A stretch of DNA of 64,000 nt. Origin: Trichosporon coremiiforme. Its lineage: Eukaryota; Basidiomycota; Tremellomycetes; Trichosporonales; Trichosporonaceae. Below are positions 45,648-57,951 of this stretch, one piece after another. Both the position numbers and the translations under genes were made by a program. The DNA lies in NCBI GenBank assembly GCA_039545355.1, contig BCJJ01000013.1, positions 1,101,980 through 1,165,979 of the forward strand, read 5' to 3'. A model generated the notes under the pieces. It was given only the letters and a program-made list of their open reading frames with translations, had not been told where the DNA came from and ran no database searches. The stretch's first letter is position 1. Each line of letters starts with the position of its first letter.

Positions 45648-47834
45648 ATGAGTTCCGCCGGCCCGAGTGGCCTCAGCCTCAATCAGTCGATTACGGCTGC
45701 GTGGGGCAACCAGGCGCAGCCTTCCGCGTCCGCCGCCGTGAAGAAGCGTGTGCGCAAGACTGTCGGACTGAACGACACTTCCACGCCGCCAGAGACCGAC
45801 GGCGAGCGCACGCCGGGAGACCGAACACCCGTGGAGCGTGCCGAGCGCAAGAAGCGGATAAAGCGTGACCCGACGAATGAGAACAAGTACGCTCCTCCCG
45901 AGGCGCGCCTGTCCCAGCTCGGCGGTCTCGACAAGCAGATCAAGCAGCTGCTCGAAATCGTTGCCCTGCCGCTGCTGCACCCGGAGATCTACTCTTTCAC
46001 CGGTATCACGCGACCTCACGGAGTGCTCCTCCACGGTGTTCCGGGAGGAGGCAAGACGCAGCTCGTGCACTGCCTCGCGGGCCAGCTGCAGCTTCCCTTC
46101 ATCACGATCAGTGCTCCGTCAATTGTGTCCGGTATGAGCGGCGAGTCGGAGCGCGCGCTCCGCGAGCACTTCGACGAGGCGAAGCGACACGCCCCCTGCA
46201 TCCTCTTCCTCGACGAGGTCGACGCCATCACGCCGAAGCGTGAGACGGCCCAGCGCGAGATGGAGCGCCGTATCGTCGCCCAGCTCCTGACGTGCATGGA
46301 CGACCTGGCCGGAAGCGACAAGCCCGTCATCATGCTCGGCGCTACGAACAGGCCGGACTCGATCGATCCCGCCCTCCGCCGCGCTGGACGCTTCGACCAC
46401 GAAATCGAAATGGGCGTCCCCACCGTCGAGGGACGAGAGCAGATCCTCCGCGTTCTCTTGGAGAAGCTGCAGCTCGCCCCTGAGGTGGACATTCGCTGGC
46501 TCGCCAAGTCCACGCCAGGATACGTCGGTGCCGACCTGACGAGTCTGGCGACTGAGGCTGGTGTCGTTGCCGTCAAGCGCATCTTTGAAAGTATGGCCGG
46601 CCCCGTGTCGCAGGAGGTCGCGATGGAAAACATGGCGCTCGATGACGGACCCATGGCCCAGCTCCCCTCTGGCGTCATGGCGACACCGATCGCGCAGTTC
46701 CTCGCGAACCACCCCAGCCCTCTTGGCGCCGAGCAGCTCGGCCAGCTCGTCCTCCTCCCCTCCGACTTCGACGCGGCGCTCAAGGTGGTGCAGCCCTCAG
46801 CGAAGCGTGAGGGCTTCGCGACCGTCCCCGACGTGACGTGGGCCGACATCGGCGCGCTGGGCAACGTGCGCGACGAGCTGCACATGGCCGTCGTGCAGCC
46901 TATCCGTCATCCGGAACTGTTCAGTGTGGTCGGAATCGATGCGCCGTCCGGTGTTCTCCTCTGGGGACCGCCGGGATGCGGAAAGACGCTTCTCGCCAAG
47001 GCGGTCGCGAACGAGTCCCGTGCCAACTTCATTTCGGTCAAGGGACCGGAGCTTCTGAACAAGTACGTGGGCGAGAGCGAGCGTGCCGTCCGCCAAGTCT
47101 TCGCCCGTGCGCGCGCCTCGGCCCCCTGTGTCATCTTCTTCGACGAGCTCGACGCTCTCGTGCCCCGCCGAGACGACAGCATGAGCGAGTCCTCGGCGCG
47201 TGTCGTCAATACGCTGCTGACGGAGCTCGACGGCCTCGACGCCCGCAAGGCCGTGTACGTCATCGGCGCGACGAACAGGCCAGACATGATCGACCCCGCC
47301 ATGGTGCGTCCCGGCCGTCTCGACAAGCTGCTGTACGTCGACCTCCCGTCGCCGGCTGAGCGTCTCGAGGTCCTGCGCACGCACACGAAGCGCACCCCTA
47401 TCGCCGAGGCGGACTGGGCAGCCATCGCCTCGCTGGTCAACTCGGACGCGTGCGACGGCTTCAGTGGAGCCGATATCGCGGCTCTCGTGCGCGAAGCCGC
47501 GTCCCTCGCCCTCCGCTCCGCTCTCGAGGCGATCGGCGCGTTCGAGAATGACGCTGACCGCGGCTCCCGCGGCGGAGAAGTCACGATGGCGCCCCAGGTC
47601 AATGTTTCGGCTGAACACTTTGCCAAGGCGGCGCAGAAGACGCAGCCGTCCGTCAGCCGAGAGCAGAGGCACAAGTACGAGCGCATGCGGGATAAGTATG
47701 CCGGCGTGCCGACCAAGGGACGCAGGACTAGGGCTGAGCGCGACGCCGAGGAGAAGGCTGCCTGGGACGCGGCGCGTGCTGCCACGGGAGAGGAGAAGCA
47801 GGACGAGCCGGTGCCGATGCCGGGGCTCAGCTAG
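45648..47834 (+). CDS. RIX7: AAA ATPase Rix7/NVL, 60S ribosome biogenesis
   Basis: A single exon of 728 residues. Rix7 is a double-ring AAA ATPase that strips Nsa1 (human WDR74) from pre-60S particles in the nucleolus. D1: Walker A GVPGGGKT (about 130-137), Walker B ILFLDEVDA (about 185), and sensor/arginine-finger region ATNRPDSIDPALRRAGRFD. D2: Walker A GPPGCGKT (about 440), pore loop KYVGESE, Walker B VIFFDELDA (about 495), ATNRPDMIDPAMVRPGRLD. All catalytic residues are intact in both rings. The N-terminus is basic and shorter than in budding yeast (about 840 total). The C-terminus ends with a KYERMRDKY segment and an acidic end. Cdc48/Spt7-like AAA alternatives are excluded by the lack of Cdc48 N domains and the IREXXFD-free linker. 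Intronless in an intron-rich genome. Confidence 0.88.
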   Translation: MSSAGPSGLSLNQSITAAWGNQAQPSASAAVKKRVRKTVGLNDTSTPPETDGERTPGDRTPVERAERKKRIKRDPTNENKYAPPEARLSQLGGLDKQIKQLLEIVALPLLHPEIYSFTGITRPHGVLLHGVPGGGKTQLVHCLAGQLQLPFITISAPSIVSGMSGESERALREHFDEAKRHAPCILFLDEVDAITPKRETAQREMERRIVAQLLTCMDDLAGSDKPVIMLGATNRPDSIDPALRRAGRFDHEIEMGVPTVEGREQILRVLLEKLQLAPEVDIRWLAKSTPGYVGADLTSLATEAGVVAVKRIFESMAGPVSQEVAMENMALDDGPMAQLPSGVMATPIAQFLANHPSPLGAEQLGQLVLLPSDFDAALKVVQPSAKREGFATVPDVTWADIGALGNVRDELHMAVVQPIRHPELFSVVGIDAPSGVLLWGPPGCGKTLLAKAVANESRANFISVKGPELLNKYVGESERAVRQVFARARASAPCVIFFDELDALVPRRDDSMSESSARVVNTLLTELDGLDARKAVYVIGATNRPDMIDPAMVRPGRLDKLLYVDLPSPAERLEVLRTHTKRTPIAEADWAAIASLVNSDACDGFSGADIAALVREAASLALRSALEAIGAFENDADRGSRGGEVTMAPQVNVSAEHFAKAAQKTQPSVSREQRHKYERMRDKYAGVPTKGRRTRAERDAEEKAAWDAARAATGEEKQDEPVPMPGLS

Positions 47835-48727
47835 GACTTCGTATGCATATTGGGATATCATCGGACACCGCGGCGCAGCAGCACACTGAGATCTCAACGA
47901 GACAGTGGCCACGGGCTTGAGTCACGGGCCACATGCTCGCCACCACCTACGCCCTCAAGCGGTTCCTCGCCGTTCCTCGAATCGTCTCGTCTCGGAACAA
48001 TGGCGATCACATCACGTTGCACCAGTGCTGGAACAATGGCTCCAGGTGTCATCTTCTCTCTGCAGTGCAGAGAACAACACCTGCATCAATGCTGCACCTC
48101 GTGCACGGTGCATAAAAGAGCCGCCACTCACGATATTCATCCCGCTACTTGACTACTCACACAGCACCACGAGACACTTCTTCCCAAGCGCCATGGACCA
48201 AACTGACATTGCAGGACAGTGCCTCGCCCGTCCTTGTACGCGATCTGGCATGTGAGCCCCCGGGTCCCTCCAGCGGCCGGTCCCGACTCTGAAGAACGCC
48301 GGCGGCTCACAGCTGGCGCTGGACCTCTGGCTCGACGTCACGAGTGTATGCGGAACGTGACTGGGCAAGGTCACATACACAACGGCCACACACCACGTCG
48401 CACTGAGGGGCGATGAGGGATCGAGAGCACGCCGTGCCGTGCTCCCGTGCTGCGCACAACGCACACGGACAGCTGATGCCATCTGGCTGGCATCTGTCTG
48501 TCCTCCTCGTCCTCTGGGTCCCACGACGCTGCGGTGCCCGGCGTTGTGTCCCGGTCTATCTTCAAGCCGGACAGAGGAGGCAGCTGGGTTAAGAGCTCTC
48601 GCCCCCTTTCCCATGCTCCCTCCTCGTCGAGTGCATCACATCCCTCCCCTTCTCCTTCTCATCATCTGGCTTCTCGCTATCACACCCTTGGACCTCGGCG
48701 TCTTCGACTAGGAAGAAGATCGACACC
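47835..48727. other. Intergenic region
   Basis: 0.9 kb, no supported gene. The frames present are short and compositionally ordinary. A C/T-rich leader precedes 48728. Confidence 0.45.
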
Positions 48728-51700
48728 ATGAGCACTGTCATGGGCCCGATGTACGAGTTAACCCAGGCGGATATCGCGGTTAACTACTATCTTATCCTCG
48801 GCGTGGGTACCCGTTGGAGTAACGACGACAGTGAGTCCCGGGGACGCCTCGATAAATCGCACATCCTTAGAGCACCCCCCGCTGACCACCAGTTGAGAAG
48901 CACATCGACGCGTTCGACAAGGCGTACGGCGACTTCGTCCCTACGCGCCATGCCGAGCGCTCATTCTGGTACATGCGTCGCCGTGAGTGATACCTCCAGC
49001 AATGCTCTTCACGTCATGCACCCTGCCGTGCATCGTGCGGGAGTCGTCCGGATGTTTCGCGGTCCAGCGTGGCTTGGGCATGTGCCCTTTCAGCTGGTGA
49101 CCTGATGTCCAGTGCCCGACACTACACGGTGTCACAGCCTCGGCCGTCGTCATCTGTCCCCTGCCTCCTACGCCCCCACTGCCACCTCACCAAACGCTAA
49201 CCACCAGGTGCCCGCGAGGTGCTCCTGACCCCTCTGCGCAAGGCGTACGATGACCAGCGCCGCCTCTGGTACCTCGGTGGGCACGGCACCCAGCTGGACC
49301 TGATTATGCTGCGCTTCGAGCGCTGTCCCTATGTCTTCTTCAGCGAGGTTGAGGTCGACCTCTGGTCCTGCATCCACGCATTCATCTTCCACTGCACTCC
49401 TCTGCCCAAGCTGCGCGTCGGGTCTCGCTACATGATCCTCGCGCACTTCCTGTGGGCGTCACGCACCCTCCTGCTGAAGTATCGCCGCAACCACGCCGAG
49501 GACGAGCTCTCGGACTCCATCCAGGGTGCCTACAATGTGGACAACAGGTACATCCACGCCCTGGGCCAGCTGTGCCGCAACGACCCCCTCTGGGACCACA
49601 GGGAGTGGCGCCATCTCCTTGACATTCTCACCGCGCACGAGATGGCGGCCGCGTTTCGGAACGGCGAGCGCCGCGCCTGGCTCTTCTTCACCGTCAAATT
49701 CCTCGAGGCCGTGAGTTCCCTCATCCCCGTCACGAACTCCGAGAACTGATCCCAGATCCACGCCCAGAGCGACGCGAGGGATGCGATGATTCAGGAGCTC
49801 GAGATGGCGACCAACCTCAGGACCGACGAGGGGTTCCTGCACCTCAGCGCCGAGCTCGTCGCTATCGGCAGGAAGTTTGCGCACCAGATTCCCTGGGGCC
49901 CGGACTACAAGAACGCATGCGCCACTATTGGCCGTGAGCCCAAGAAGAACTTCAAGCTCCCCTGGTATGAGGGTGACGACCTCTCGTGCGCTTTCACTGC
50001 CTGGTACGCCCGCATGCGCGATAGGCTCAAGGCAGGCAAGTCGTTCCAGGAGTGGGAGGCCGAGGACCTCGCGGCGCTGTGGCAGGAGTACCTCGGCGAG
50101 TCGAACAAGTCGTTCGCTTGCAGCACTCCCGAATTCCCGCCCCGTCCCCTCTTCCTGCGCGACCGCCGCGTAATCCGCGCCGAGACCGAGGCGGCCTTGG
50201 CGGACCACTTTGCCAGTGCCCGCAGGAAGTCCACGACTCCGCACACGACTCCCGACGTCACGCCTGATGTTACACCTCATGCGACGCCTCACCTCTCCGC
50301 CACTGAGGGCGCACCCTTTCCCGCGGAGAAGTTCGACCTGGACTCGCGCCGCATGTCACCCGACGAGCAGCTCGTTCTCGCCTTGAACGATGAGAAGGCG
50401 TACTTCGCCGAGAAGGAGAAGGGAAAGGTGAGGGCCGCCAAGGCCGCCGAGCCCGAGACCCCTCGCTCCGCTTCGCCGGGTGGGGAGGACTTTCTCGATG
50501 TGAAGAAGGTCTCGGCGCGCCTCAAGATTGCTCTGACCAGGACCGTCGACGTCTCTCGTACCTGGCAGCCTGCGGTCGAGAAGCAGGTCGCTGTTTGGCG
50601 CGCCGAGCACGGGTACGAGCCTTCTGTTCCTCGCATCCCGTCCGCGGCGTACAAGGCGCTCAAGGACGACGTGGTACGCAAGAATGCCGAAGAGCTTATT
50701 TACGAGCTCAGGCGCGCCTACAAAATCAACGCGGGCTTCGGCCGCGAGGGCAACTCCGACTCTGATGAGACTGCCGGTGGTGGATCCAAGGAGGACGACG
50801 ATGATGAGGATGTAGTCGTCACTATCCGTGATGTCGACGACGCCGAGTCTGCGACCGAGACGCTCTCGGCTGACAACGCCAAGCCCGAGGATTTTGTCCA
50901 GTACGACGAGGTCGTCACCATCCTCTCTGAAGAGGAGTACCAGGCTCTCGCGATCGGTGACATCTCGGACACTTACAAGCCTCCCGCCTCGTTCGCGTAC
51001 GATGCTCCCGTCGATACTGCCGGCAACCCGACCCAGATCGACATCGACGAGGACCCCTTCGCATTCCACGGCGGTGCCGCTTCGGTTCCTTACCCAGCTG
51101 AGGACGACATGGAGATGCCTCCCACCCCTCACCCGTCGCATCTCCCTCCTCCTCCCGCTATCAAGCCCGTCCTGGTTCCCCGCAGGCCGCGCCCCGTCGT
51201 CGAGATGCCTTCTATCCCCGAGGACCGCGAGCTCGAGATCTCCACCCACGAGCGCGAAAACAAGGACCTCGAGGCGGCGTACGACGCCCTCGCTAGGCAC
51301 GCCACGCTGCTCGGCGCGCTTTCGAGCTCGGACTCGGGCTCTGATTCCGACTCGGATGACGGCTGGGGCGAAGCCGAGCTCTTCTTCACTTCTCCTCGCT
51401 CTTTGGACACCAATGGAACCAACAATGACACTCTCGAGCCTGTCAACCGCGGCGGGGCGACTTCCAGCGCCGGCCATCACGGAGACGAGAAATTCGCTAA
51501 AACCTCCGAAATTGACGACGGCGCTAGCGACAAGTACGTCGACTACCCTCTCTCCGACGGCGAGGATGAGGGGTACGAGGAGCACAAGGGGAAGATTCTC
51601 AAGCCCCTTCCCAATGTGAAGAGGGCCGGAAAGAAGGCGAAGTGCAAGCAGTCCACTCCGGTCTGCATCAAGGGCAAGCCCGACCCCGTCGGCTACCATG

Positions 51701-51948
51701 ATTGGAAGGCTTCCGCTACTAGCGACGGTTTCAAGCTCCCCTCCGCAAACACTGGCGGCGCCAGCACCGTCGGTATTGCTTCTTCCCCCTCGATGAAGAC
51801 TGGACTCGGCCCGAACCTCCTCGGCAGCGACGGCATCACCATTCCCATCATGGATCTAACGGGCGCGAATGGCAAGGACGGCCTCGAGACTACTCACTCG
51901 TACCCATTCGAGCAGGCTGAAGTGCTTCTCGATCTCGTGCCACGCTAA
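48728..51948 (+). CDS. Orphan protein (962 aa) with a degenerate J-like N-terminus
   Basis: Four exons (48728-48830, 48893-48982, 49208-49710, 49756-51948). Residues 19-80 resemble a DnaJ domain: NYYLILGV at the start of helix I, NDDIEKHIDAFDKAYGDF like helix II, and RRAREVLLTPLRKAYDDQRR like the closing helices (J domains read EAYEVLSDPEKRRxYD). The invariant HPD between helices II and III is absent: the loop reads FVPTRHAERSF. Such a J-like domain could not stimulate Hsp70 in the usual way. Residues 80-330 form a Trp/Leu-rich helical region, conserved-looking but unknown (YRRNHAEDELSDSIQGAYNV, FLEAIHAQSDARDAM). The last 500 residues are acidic and disordered, with a PHTTPDVTPDVTPHATP repeat and SDSDSDDGWGE. 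Two introns interrupt the J-like part. No family recognised. Confidence 0.65.
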
Positions 51949-52206
51949 CTCCGACGAGACTCAGACATCACGAAGAAGGAAAAGGCAGGCGCGCTCGGCA
52001 GGGAGCGGCGTCCGACCTCTCTCTCTCGCCCCGTGACGTGGCCGTACTGCCAGATGTGTCAGTAGTGCGCGCACCTCTGTGCGCTGTGTGTATCTCCATA
52101 GGTGAATGTACCCCCTCCCATGCAATCTGTGTCATGCTACAAACGGCTGCATCTTTCTTGACGTTGCTTCTCCCACCATCGACGCCAAACGGCAACGACA
52201 TTGATC

Positions 52207-53582
52207 ATGGCGCAGGTCGAGATCAAGGGCGATCATCAACGTCACCACGACGTGCAGGGCGCCGGAAGTCACGCTGAATCAGATTCGAGTAGCCCTGAAG
52301 GTGAGGAACGGCACGGATGCCTCGATCATCTCGATCATCGGCTGACACTGTAGGACGTGCTCAGACTGACTCGGACGGAGCATCCAGCCCTGACGAAGCT
52401 CAGAACGCCCTCTCCCACAACAAGACCGACACCAGCAGCGCGGCCACCGCATTGAGCATCACTAGCGGCGGCGATGACGCCGCAGCGATGAACATGACCC
52501 CTTACAGCACCAGCGAGATTTCAGTCCTCCTGCCCTCCAACTCGACCCTCCGCCTTCGCCCCCGCAGGCGTGCCAGGTCCAACGCCCTTGTAGGGTCCGG
52601 CCCGATCCCCCAGCTCCCTCCTCCCGGAATCCTCTCGACTGGCATCGCCCTTTTGCCTGTCTTGTCCAGCCCTTCGCCCGGCTCGACCAGTTTCGCCCAT
52701 TCGAATTCCTCGGGCCAAACTTCGTCCGGAACCGGCGGCGCAAGCTCCGCCTCGGCCGGGCAGATGCCCCGCAACGGCCGCCCCCTCGTCGGCATTCGTG
52801 CCAAGTACAAGCCTGGCGGCCCTAACGGCTATCCTGCACCCGAGGTGCTGGCCAGCAACATCCTCGCCCTCGCCAGTGTCTCGGCCGCCGGTCCCCAGAC
52901 CCTGGAAGAGATCGATGCCATCAGCGCCGAGGCCGCTGCCAACGCCGCCGCCACCGCTGATGTTGCCACTCGGCCGAACAGCACCAACACCGCTTCTCGC
53001 CCTCGCGCCCGCTCGGTCCGCTTTGGTGATGAAACCGCTCGCAGCATCATTGCCAGCATCCGCGCTTCGCCCGACGACTCGCCCCCTTCTCCTCCTAAGT
53101 CGTCGCCCCGTCGCCGTCTCTCGCTCCCCTCTTTCCAGGAGCCAAATGGTCTGCATTGCCCCGGTCGCGACGAGATCAGGTCCAGCCGCCGCGCGTCCGA
53201 CCCCGGTCTCCCTGCTCTCCGCGACATCATGATGCGCCGCCTCTTCCCCTCGTCTGTCGAGGAGCCTACCAGCCCCACCGACGTCGATCGCAACGACAGC
53301 TCCGAGGCTCAGGTTACCGAGCAGAACGGCTCCACCACCCAGACCGCACACGACGACTTGCAGGATGCGGTCATTATCACTCCTCGCCGACGCAACCGTC
53401 TTCGTCGTAGCCCCCCGGTCGATCCCGTCCTTGAGGTCGACGAGTTGCGCGAGACTATGCCTCGCTGGGCGCTTGACTTTGACAACTTCATCAATGGCCT
53501 CGAGGACCAGGATGACGACGACGCAGTTGAAGAGGACGACAAGACTGACTCCTTCTCCGAGATCAATGAGTCGCTCCATTAG
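52207..53582 (+). CDS. Orphan disordered protein (440 aa)
   Basis: Two exons (52207-52300, 52354-53582) joined by a 53-nt intron encode 440 residues. The start has two related acidic blocks, ESDSSSPEG and DSDGASSPDEA. An Ala-rich patch (AEAAANAAATADVA), several basic runs (RLRPRRRARS, RSSRRAS, PRRRNRLRRSP) that could be nuclear signals and an acidic C-terminus (GLEDQDDDDAVEEDD) follow. It has many Ser/Thr-Pro sites, the mark of a cell-cycle or MAPK-regulated nuclear protein, but no domain. It follows the previous gene in the same direction with 258 bases between them. Function unknown. Confidence 0.6.
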
Positions 53583-54593
53583 TAACTTCACGAAGCCAGA
53601 AGCGGGCACCCGCAAGTCAGCGGCGTGCCCACCCAGCACACAACCAGTATGTCGCTACACCCTTTCACCACATACCTCCACCATCCATGCCCATCACTGT
53701 ATCCATACCATACTGCATCTACCTACCACTATTTATACTCCAAATCGTAGCGAACAATCAGAAGATCAAAATGTCGTAGCATATCAGTCATGCAAGTTAA
53801 TCCGAGGCGCCTTGGGCGACGCGGTCGAAAAGGAACGAAAATTGATAGAAATTCATGCTTATTCACAGCCAAAGTCCGCCCTTGTCGGAATGAGGCTGGC
53901 AGGTCCATTGCATGGCCGCGATCCAGATCGCAGGAGAGATCACATGTCCTTGAGGACAATGGGGTGTCTTCACTGGAATCACGGCTGGAGCATGTTCGCA
54001 AGGGGATCTATTACGATGCGGAGGTGCCGTGCGGGGAGCCTTCGTGCTTGCGTTAGCTCATGTCGATGTCTCAGATATGAGTCTCGCACGACTCTCGCGC
54101 TACGCCGGCACGGCGCACGGACGCGCAGAGTGCTGGGAGGCCATCACGGCTGAAGGTGAGACCGCGACTCTGGCATGCAGAATGGCAGGGCCGTTTCGCC
54201 GACTGACGACTGCTTGTGGGCCGCCCGGCGCCAAACACGCCGCTGACGCACTCCATGTTCACAAACATCCCCTCCCCCGTCCCCAGAGGCGGTAGTCACT
54301 ACGGCGCCGAGTGCATCATCGCTCACCACTCCGGTTGCATGCAAGTGCACTGGTACCCCGGTGGGCTCCAGATCTACTCTGCATGCATGACCGTGCGGTC
54401 TGGATGCATGAAACGCATTCGAGGCAGTCATCCTTGTTTATCGTTGACCATCACCAGCACCCACACCCACACCCCGCCCATACCGCTCGACACACAGCGT
54501 GATTGTCCACGCTCGCGTCGCCATACCGGCCATGCCGCGGTGTACACACTCAACACGTTCACACCGACTTGCCCTTCACTCCATCCACCATCA
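53583..54593. other. Intergenic region
   Basis: 1 kb with AT-richer 3' flank (53640-53880), a cluster of ATGCA words near 54335-54412 and a CA-rich leader (54455-54590). No gene supported. Confidence 0.45.
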
Positions 54594-56213
54594 ATGTCGG
54601 CGCTGTCGACATCCTCGGCCTCGTCGGCCAGTGAATCCTCCATCAGCCTCGGGCGGTACCCCGTGTCTCCGTGCGCTGATGGTCCGTCCCCGCCTCAACC
54701 CTCGACTTCGGACATCAAACCCGCAGTGACGCAAACTAGTGGCAACTCCCGCCAGCCATTCCAACGTGGGCGACACATGGTTCCCGCCGGCATGGTGCCG
54801 CTCGGCCAGCGTCGGGACTCGTCTACCGGTGGACGCCCGCCCCGAACCAGCCCCGCGCCACAGGTAGATGAGCGCCCCGCGTACCCCGAGAGTGTGAGGT
54901 ATAAGGCAGCTCCAATAGGTGTCCGAGCCCGCGACCACCTGGTCGGCATCCTCCTACGCCACAGCGAGGGGCGCGCGCTCATCTTCGCTCCCGAGGGCCT
55001 GCCAGGCTGGAACAACTGGCTCCTGAACATCTTGCACTCGCTCGGCGTTCCGATAACGTCGTACGGGTCGGAGTGGGAAGAGGAGGAAAGACCACAGCCG
55101 CAGCCGCAGCTGCAGCCGAGCGAGCCGCGCGACAACTACGATGACCACCTCCCGTCCCTCGCGCCGTCGTCGAGCGCAGATCAAGTCGTCATCCGGGAGA
55201 GATACCCACGCGTCCGGCGCACACACTCCGCCCCCGGGCCGTATTCCGATCGTTATCCTGCGGCAAACTCGTTCCGAGTCCTGAAGCATCAGTTCTCGCC
55301 ACGCACGCAGCGCCGACGCTTCGGTGAGTCAGCACCCACTCTCGGAACTAACATGCAGGCTCGAACTCAACCACCGACTCCCGCGAGTCGAACAGATCCC
55401 TCGGGTCTGCTGGGTCGAGCAACCCGCCCGTCGTCTTCGGCACCAATCCGACGCAGTGGCCTGTCGTGCGCAACGAACCTTTCCTCAGAATCGGAGGCCG
55501 TGTCTCCTGGGACATAGAGGGGCTGCCTTTCGGCTGTTTCGTGGGCGTCGCCAACACCGAGATGACGCTACAGTACTCACCCTGGGGCGCGCAGCAGCGC
55601 ATGATGCTGTGGTATCACATCCTGCAGATGCGCGAGCAGCTCGTGGATGAGCAAGGCGAGTGGTTCCAATACGTGAGTGTGAATCGAAGCTCGGGAGTGT
55701 TGAGCAGGAAGAGGTGTAACATTAACTTTGCAGAGCCGCGGGTACTTCACCGCCGGGACCACGGAGATCAGCTTCCAATACCAAGGCGTGTGGCAGGAAG
55801 GTCCCCTGAAGCCGCCCAAAGGTGTGCCCGTGCACCACTGCGTGCAGCTGCGGCGTCCTGAGCTGGAGGCCGAGATCTTTGATGTGCTCACGGAGGAGCC
55901 CGAGGAGATTGGAGAGGCCTCAGGAGCTCATGAAGGACACCAAGGTCACCAAAATCTTAGCACCCTTCTTGGCACGAACAATGTTGCTTCTTCCTCCGCG
56001 CCTGAGCTGGGCCGCACCCAGGATCTTACCCAGAAGAACCTGTCTCGCGCTTCGCGCCACCGCGAGGTTCCACAGTGGATTCATCACTACATGTGGGACC
56101 AGAACGGGGTGTGGTTCTCGTGCGCATCGCTCGAGGAGCTCGATGTCTGGGGTCACACCTGCGTCACGGAGTGGATCGAGGGCTGGCAACCCGACTCGCT
56201 CAAGTACTCGTAG
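54594..56213 (+). CDS. Orphan protein (507 aa) with a Trp/Tyr-rich core
   Basis: Three exons (54594-55323, 55359-55672, 55734-56213) with introns of 35 and 61 nt. Residues 1-100 are Ser/Pro-rich and disordered. Residues about 110-165 look folded (VRARDHLVGILLRHSEGRAL, then GWNNWLLNILHSLGVPIT). A second folded part spans the last two exons: FLRIGGRVSWDIEGLPFGCF, QYSPWGAQQRMMLWYHILQM, GTTEISFQYQGVWQEGPLKP and HHYMWDQNGVWFSCASLEEL. Aromatic, beta-rich character and the WxxxGVWF-like repeats suggest an unknown beta-sandwich. No family is recognised. The frames join cleanly and codon use matches neighbours. Convergent with the CCA1 gene, 179 bases between stops. Confidence 0.6.
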
Positions 56214-56392
56214 CAAACCAGCGTATCAGCCATCACATGCTTACCCTCGTTGTATCAGTTATATCCGTCATAGTCCCTGTTGTGGTTGCTGTTGTTGTCG
56301 TAACCCTAGTGTCCGTACCGATGAAATGATGTGCATGCCGAATGTGTCTACGCCTCCACTGCCCGCCGCTTGTGCGCGGTGAGCCCCTGATC

Positions 56393-57951
56393 CTAAGTTT
56401 TGCGCTTCTTGCCCGTCTTGTTGACTGGCGGGGGCACCATGGCCTCCCACTTCTGCCGCTGCTCCGTCTCCCACTGCTGCTTCAGCCACGCGCTGACCTC
56501 GTCTCGCGTCGAGCCCGGGTGGTCGAGCTGCCACTCCATGACCGCCTTCGAGAGGACGCCGACGATCTGCCCCGGCCGGATCTGGAGCAGGGCCTGGATC
56601 TCCTTGCCGTTAATGAGCGGCGGCTCCTCGATCGCCTTCGGCAGGTCGAGCGACTCGAGGTGGGAACGGAAGTTGGCCCACTTCTCGAGCACAATGTCGT
56701 GCTCCCACTGTCCCTTCCAGGTGGGGAGGACCTCGAGGACGATGGCCCAGACCCAGGTCTGGTTCCATGGACGGACGGAAGGGTTCTGCAGAACGAGTCC
56801 GATCTGCGACCGTCCCTTCGCCGCCGGATCGAGGAGGGCAGCTCCCTCGAAGAGATGAGCAACGTGCTTGGAGAGATCGGCGGAACGCCGTTGTTAGCTC
56901 CAGCTGTTGTTGAACTAGCTTACCTTGACGCTCTCAAGCATAACAGTCGTAACGCAGGGGACGGTCTTCCCCTTCTCTTCCCGCGTCATACCGCGGAACG
57001 GGCTGCATCCAGCGGCGAACCAGAGCGCATCTGATCCCTCCTCACCCGTCCTCTTCAGCACCTCTGTAAGCACCTGAGCGGCGGCGAGAGCCTGCTCGCG
57101 GGGGTTCTCTGGCTCAACGGGGCCAGTGAAGATAGCCTTGTGGAGGCCGAGTTCGTAAATGAGCTCGTACGCCCTAAGCGGCGTCTTCTGCATCATCTTG
57201 TGCGTCTCTTCTCCCACACGCTCCTTCGAGACCTTCGTGCGCAGTGCGTCCTGGATATCAATCTCCTTCATGGCCTCTGAGACATCGGGCTCGATCTTGA
57301 GTCCAAAGCGGCCCGCGAAGCGTACGCAGCGGAGGACACGCAACGGGTCGTCAAGGAAGGTCTGGCGGGGCGGGAGGGGCGTGCGCGCAATGCGCCCCTC
57401 GAGATCCTGCAATCCGTGCCTCGTCCAGTCCTCAATCTCGCGCGAGTGCACATTGAAGAAGAGCGAGTTGCACGTGAGGTCGCGGCGGAGAGCGTCCTCG
57501 AGCGGCGTGCCGAGCTTGATCTGGGGAATACGTGTGTCCGTGTACGTCTCGCTGCGGAGGCCGACAAAGTCGCACTCGAGCCCCATGATCCGCGTTGTGC
57601 CCGTCTCGAGGTGCTTGGACTGTTCCGGGTTCGCCTCGATGCGGCCTAGCGACCCGATGTCGACCCCGCGTTCCTTCAGGAAGTTGTGGAACGCCTCAGC
57701 GAACGCATACCCCGACGCCGTCGACAGCGCAACGTCCAGGTCGTGGCTGGGCAGGGAGAGCAGCTGGTTGTCAGCTGCAAATCGTCTCGGTACAGGCAGC
57801 CCACCTTATCCCTAACCCACCCGCCAGCGATGCGGCACTCGATCGGGGGGTTGTATCCGGTCGCGAACTCGTCGAGGAGGGTCACGAATTTTTCCTCGGT
57901 GTCGCTGAGCGCGATCGTGCCCTTGGGGGCTGTGATGGGTGCCGATGCCAT
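56393..57951 (-). CDS. CCA1: CCA-adding enzyme (tRNA nucleotidyltransferase)
   Basis: Three exons (57951-57805, 57763-56924, 56866-56393) encode 486 residues. Cca1 adds CCA to the 3' end of tRNAs in nucleus, cytosol and mitochondria. The class II nucleotidyltransferase head is intact: GGWVRDK (about 43-49), directly followed across the first intron by LLSLPSHDLDVAL with the metal-binding DxD, then RRDLTCNSLFFN and the RNA-binding stretch DDPLRVLRCVRFAGRFGLK. The C-terminus is basic (NKTGKKRKT), a likely nuclear signal. No clear mitochondrial presequence follows the ATG; an upstream start could supply one. The intron cuts precisely between the two catalytic motifs. It shares a 273-base divergent promoter with the kinase gene. 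Confidence 0.9.
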
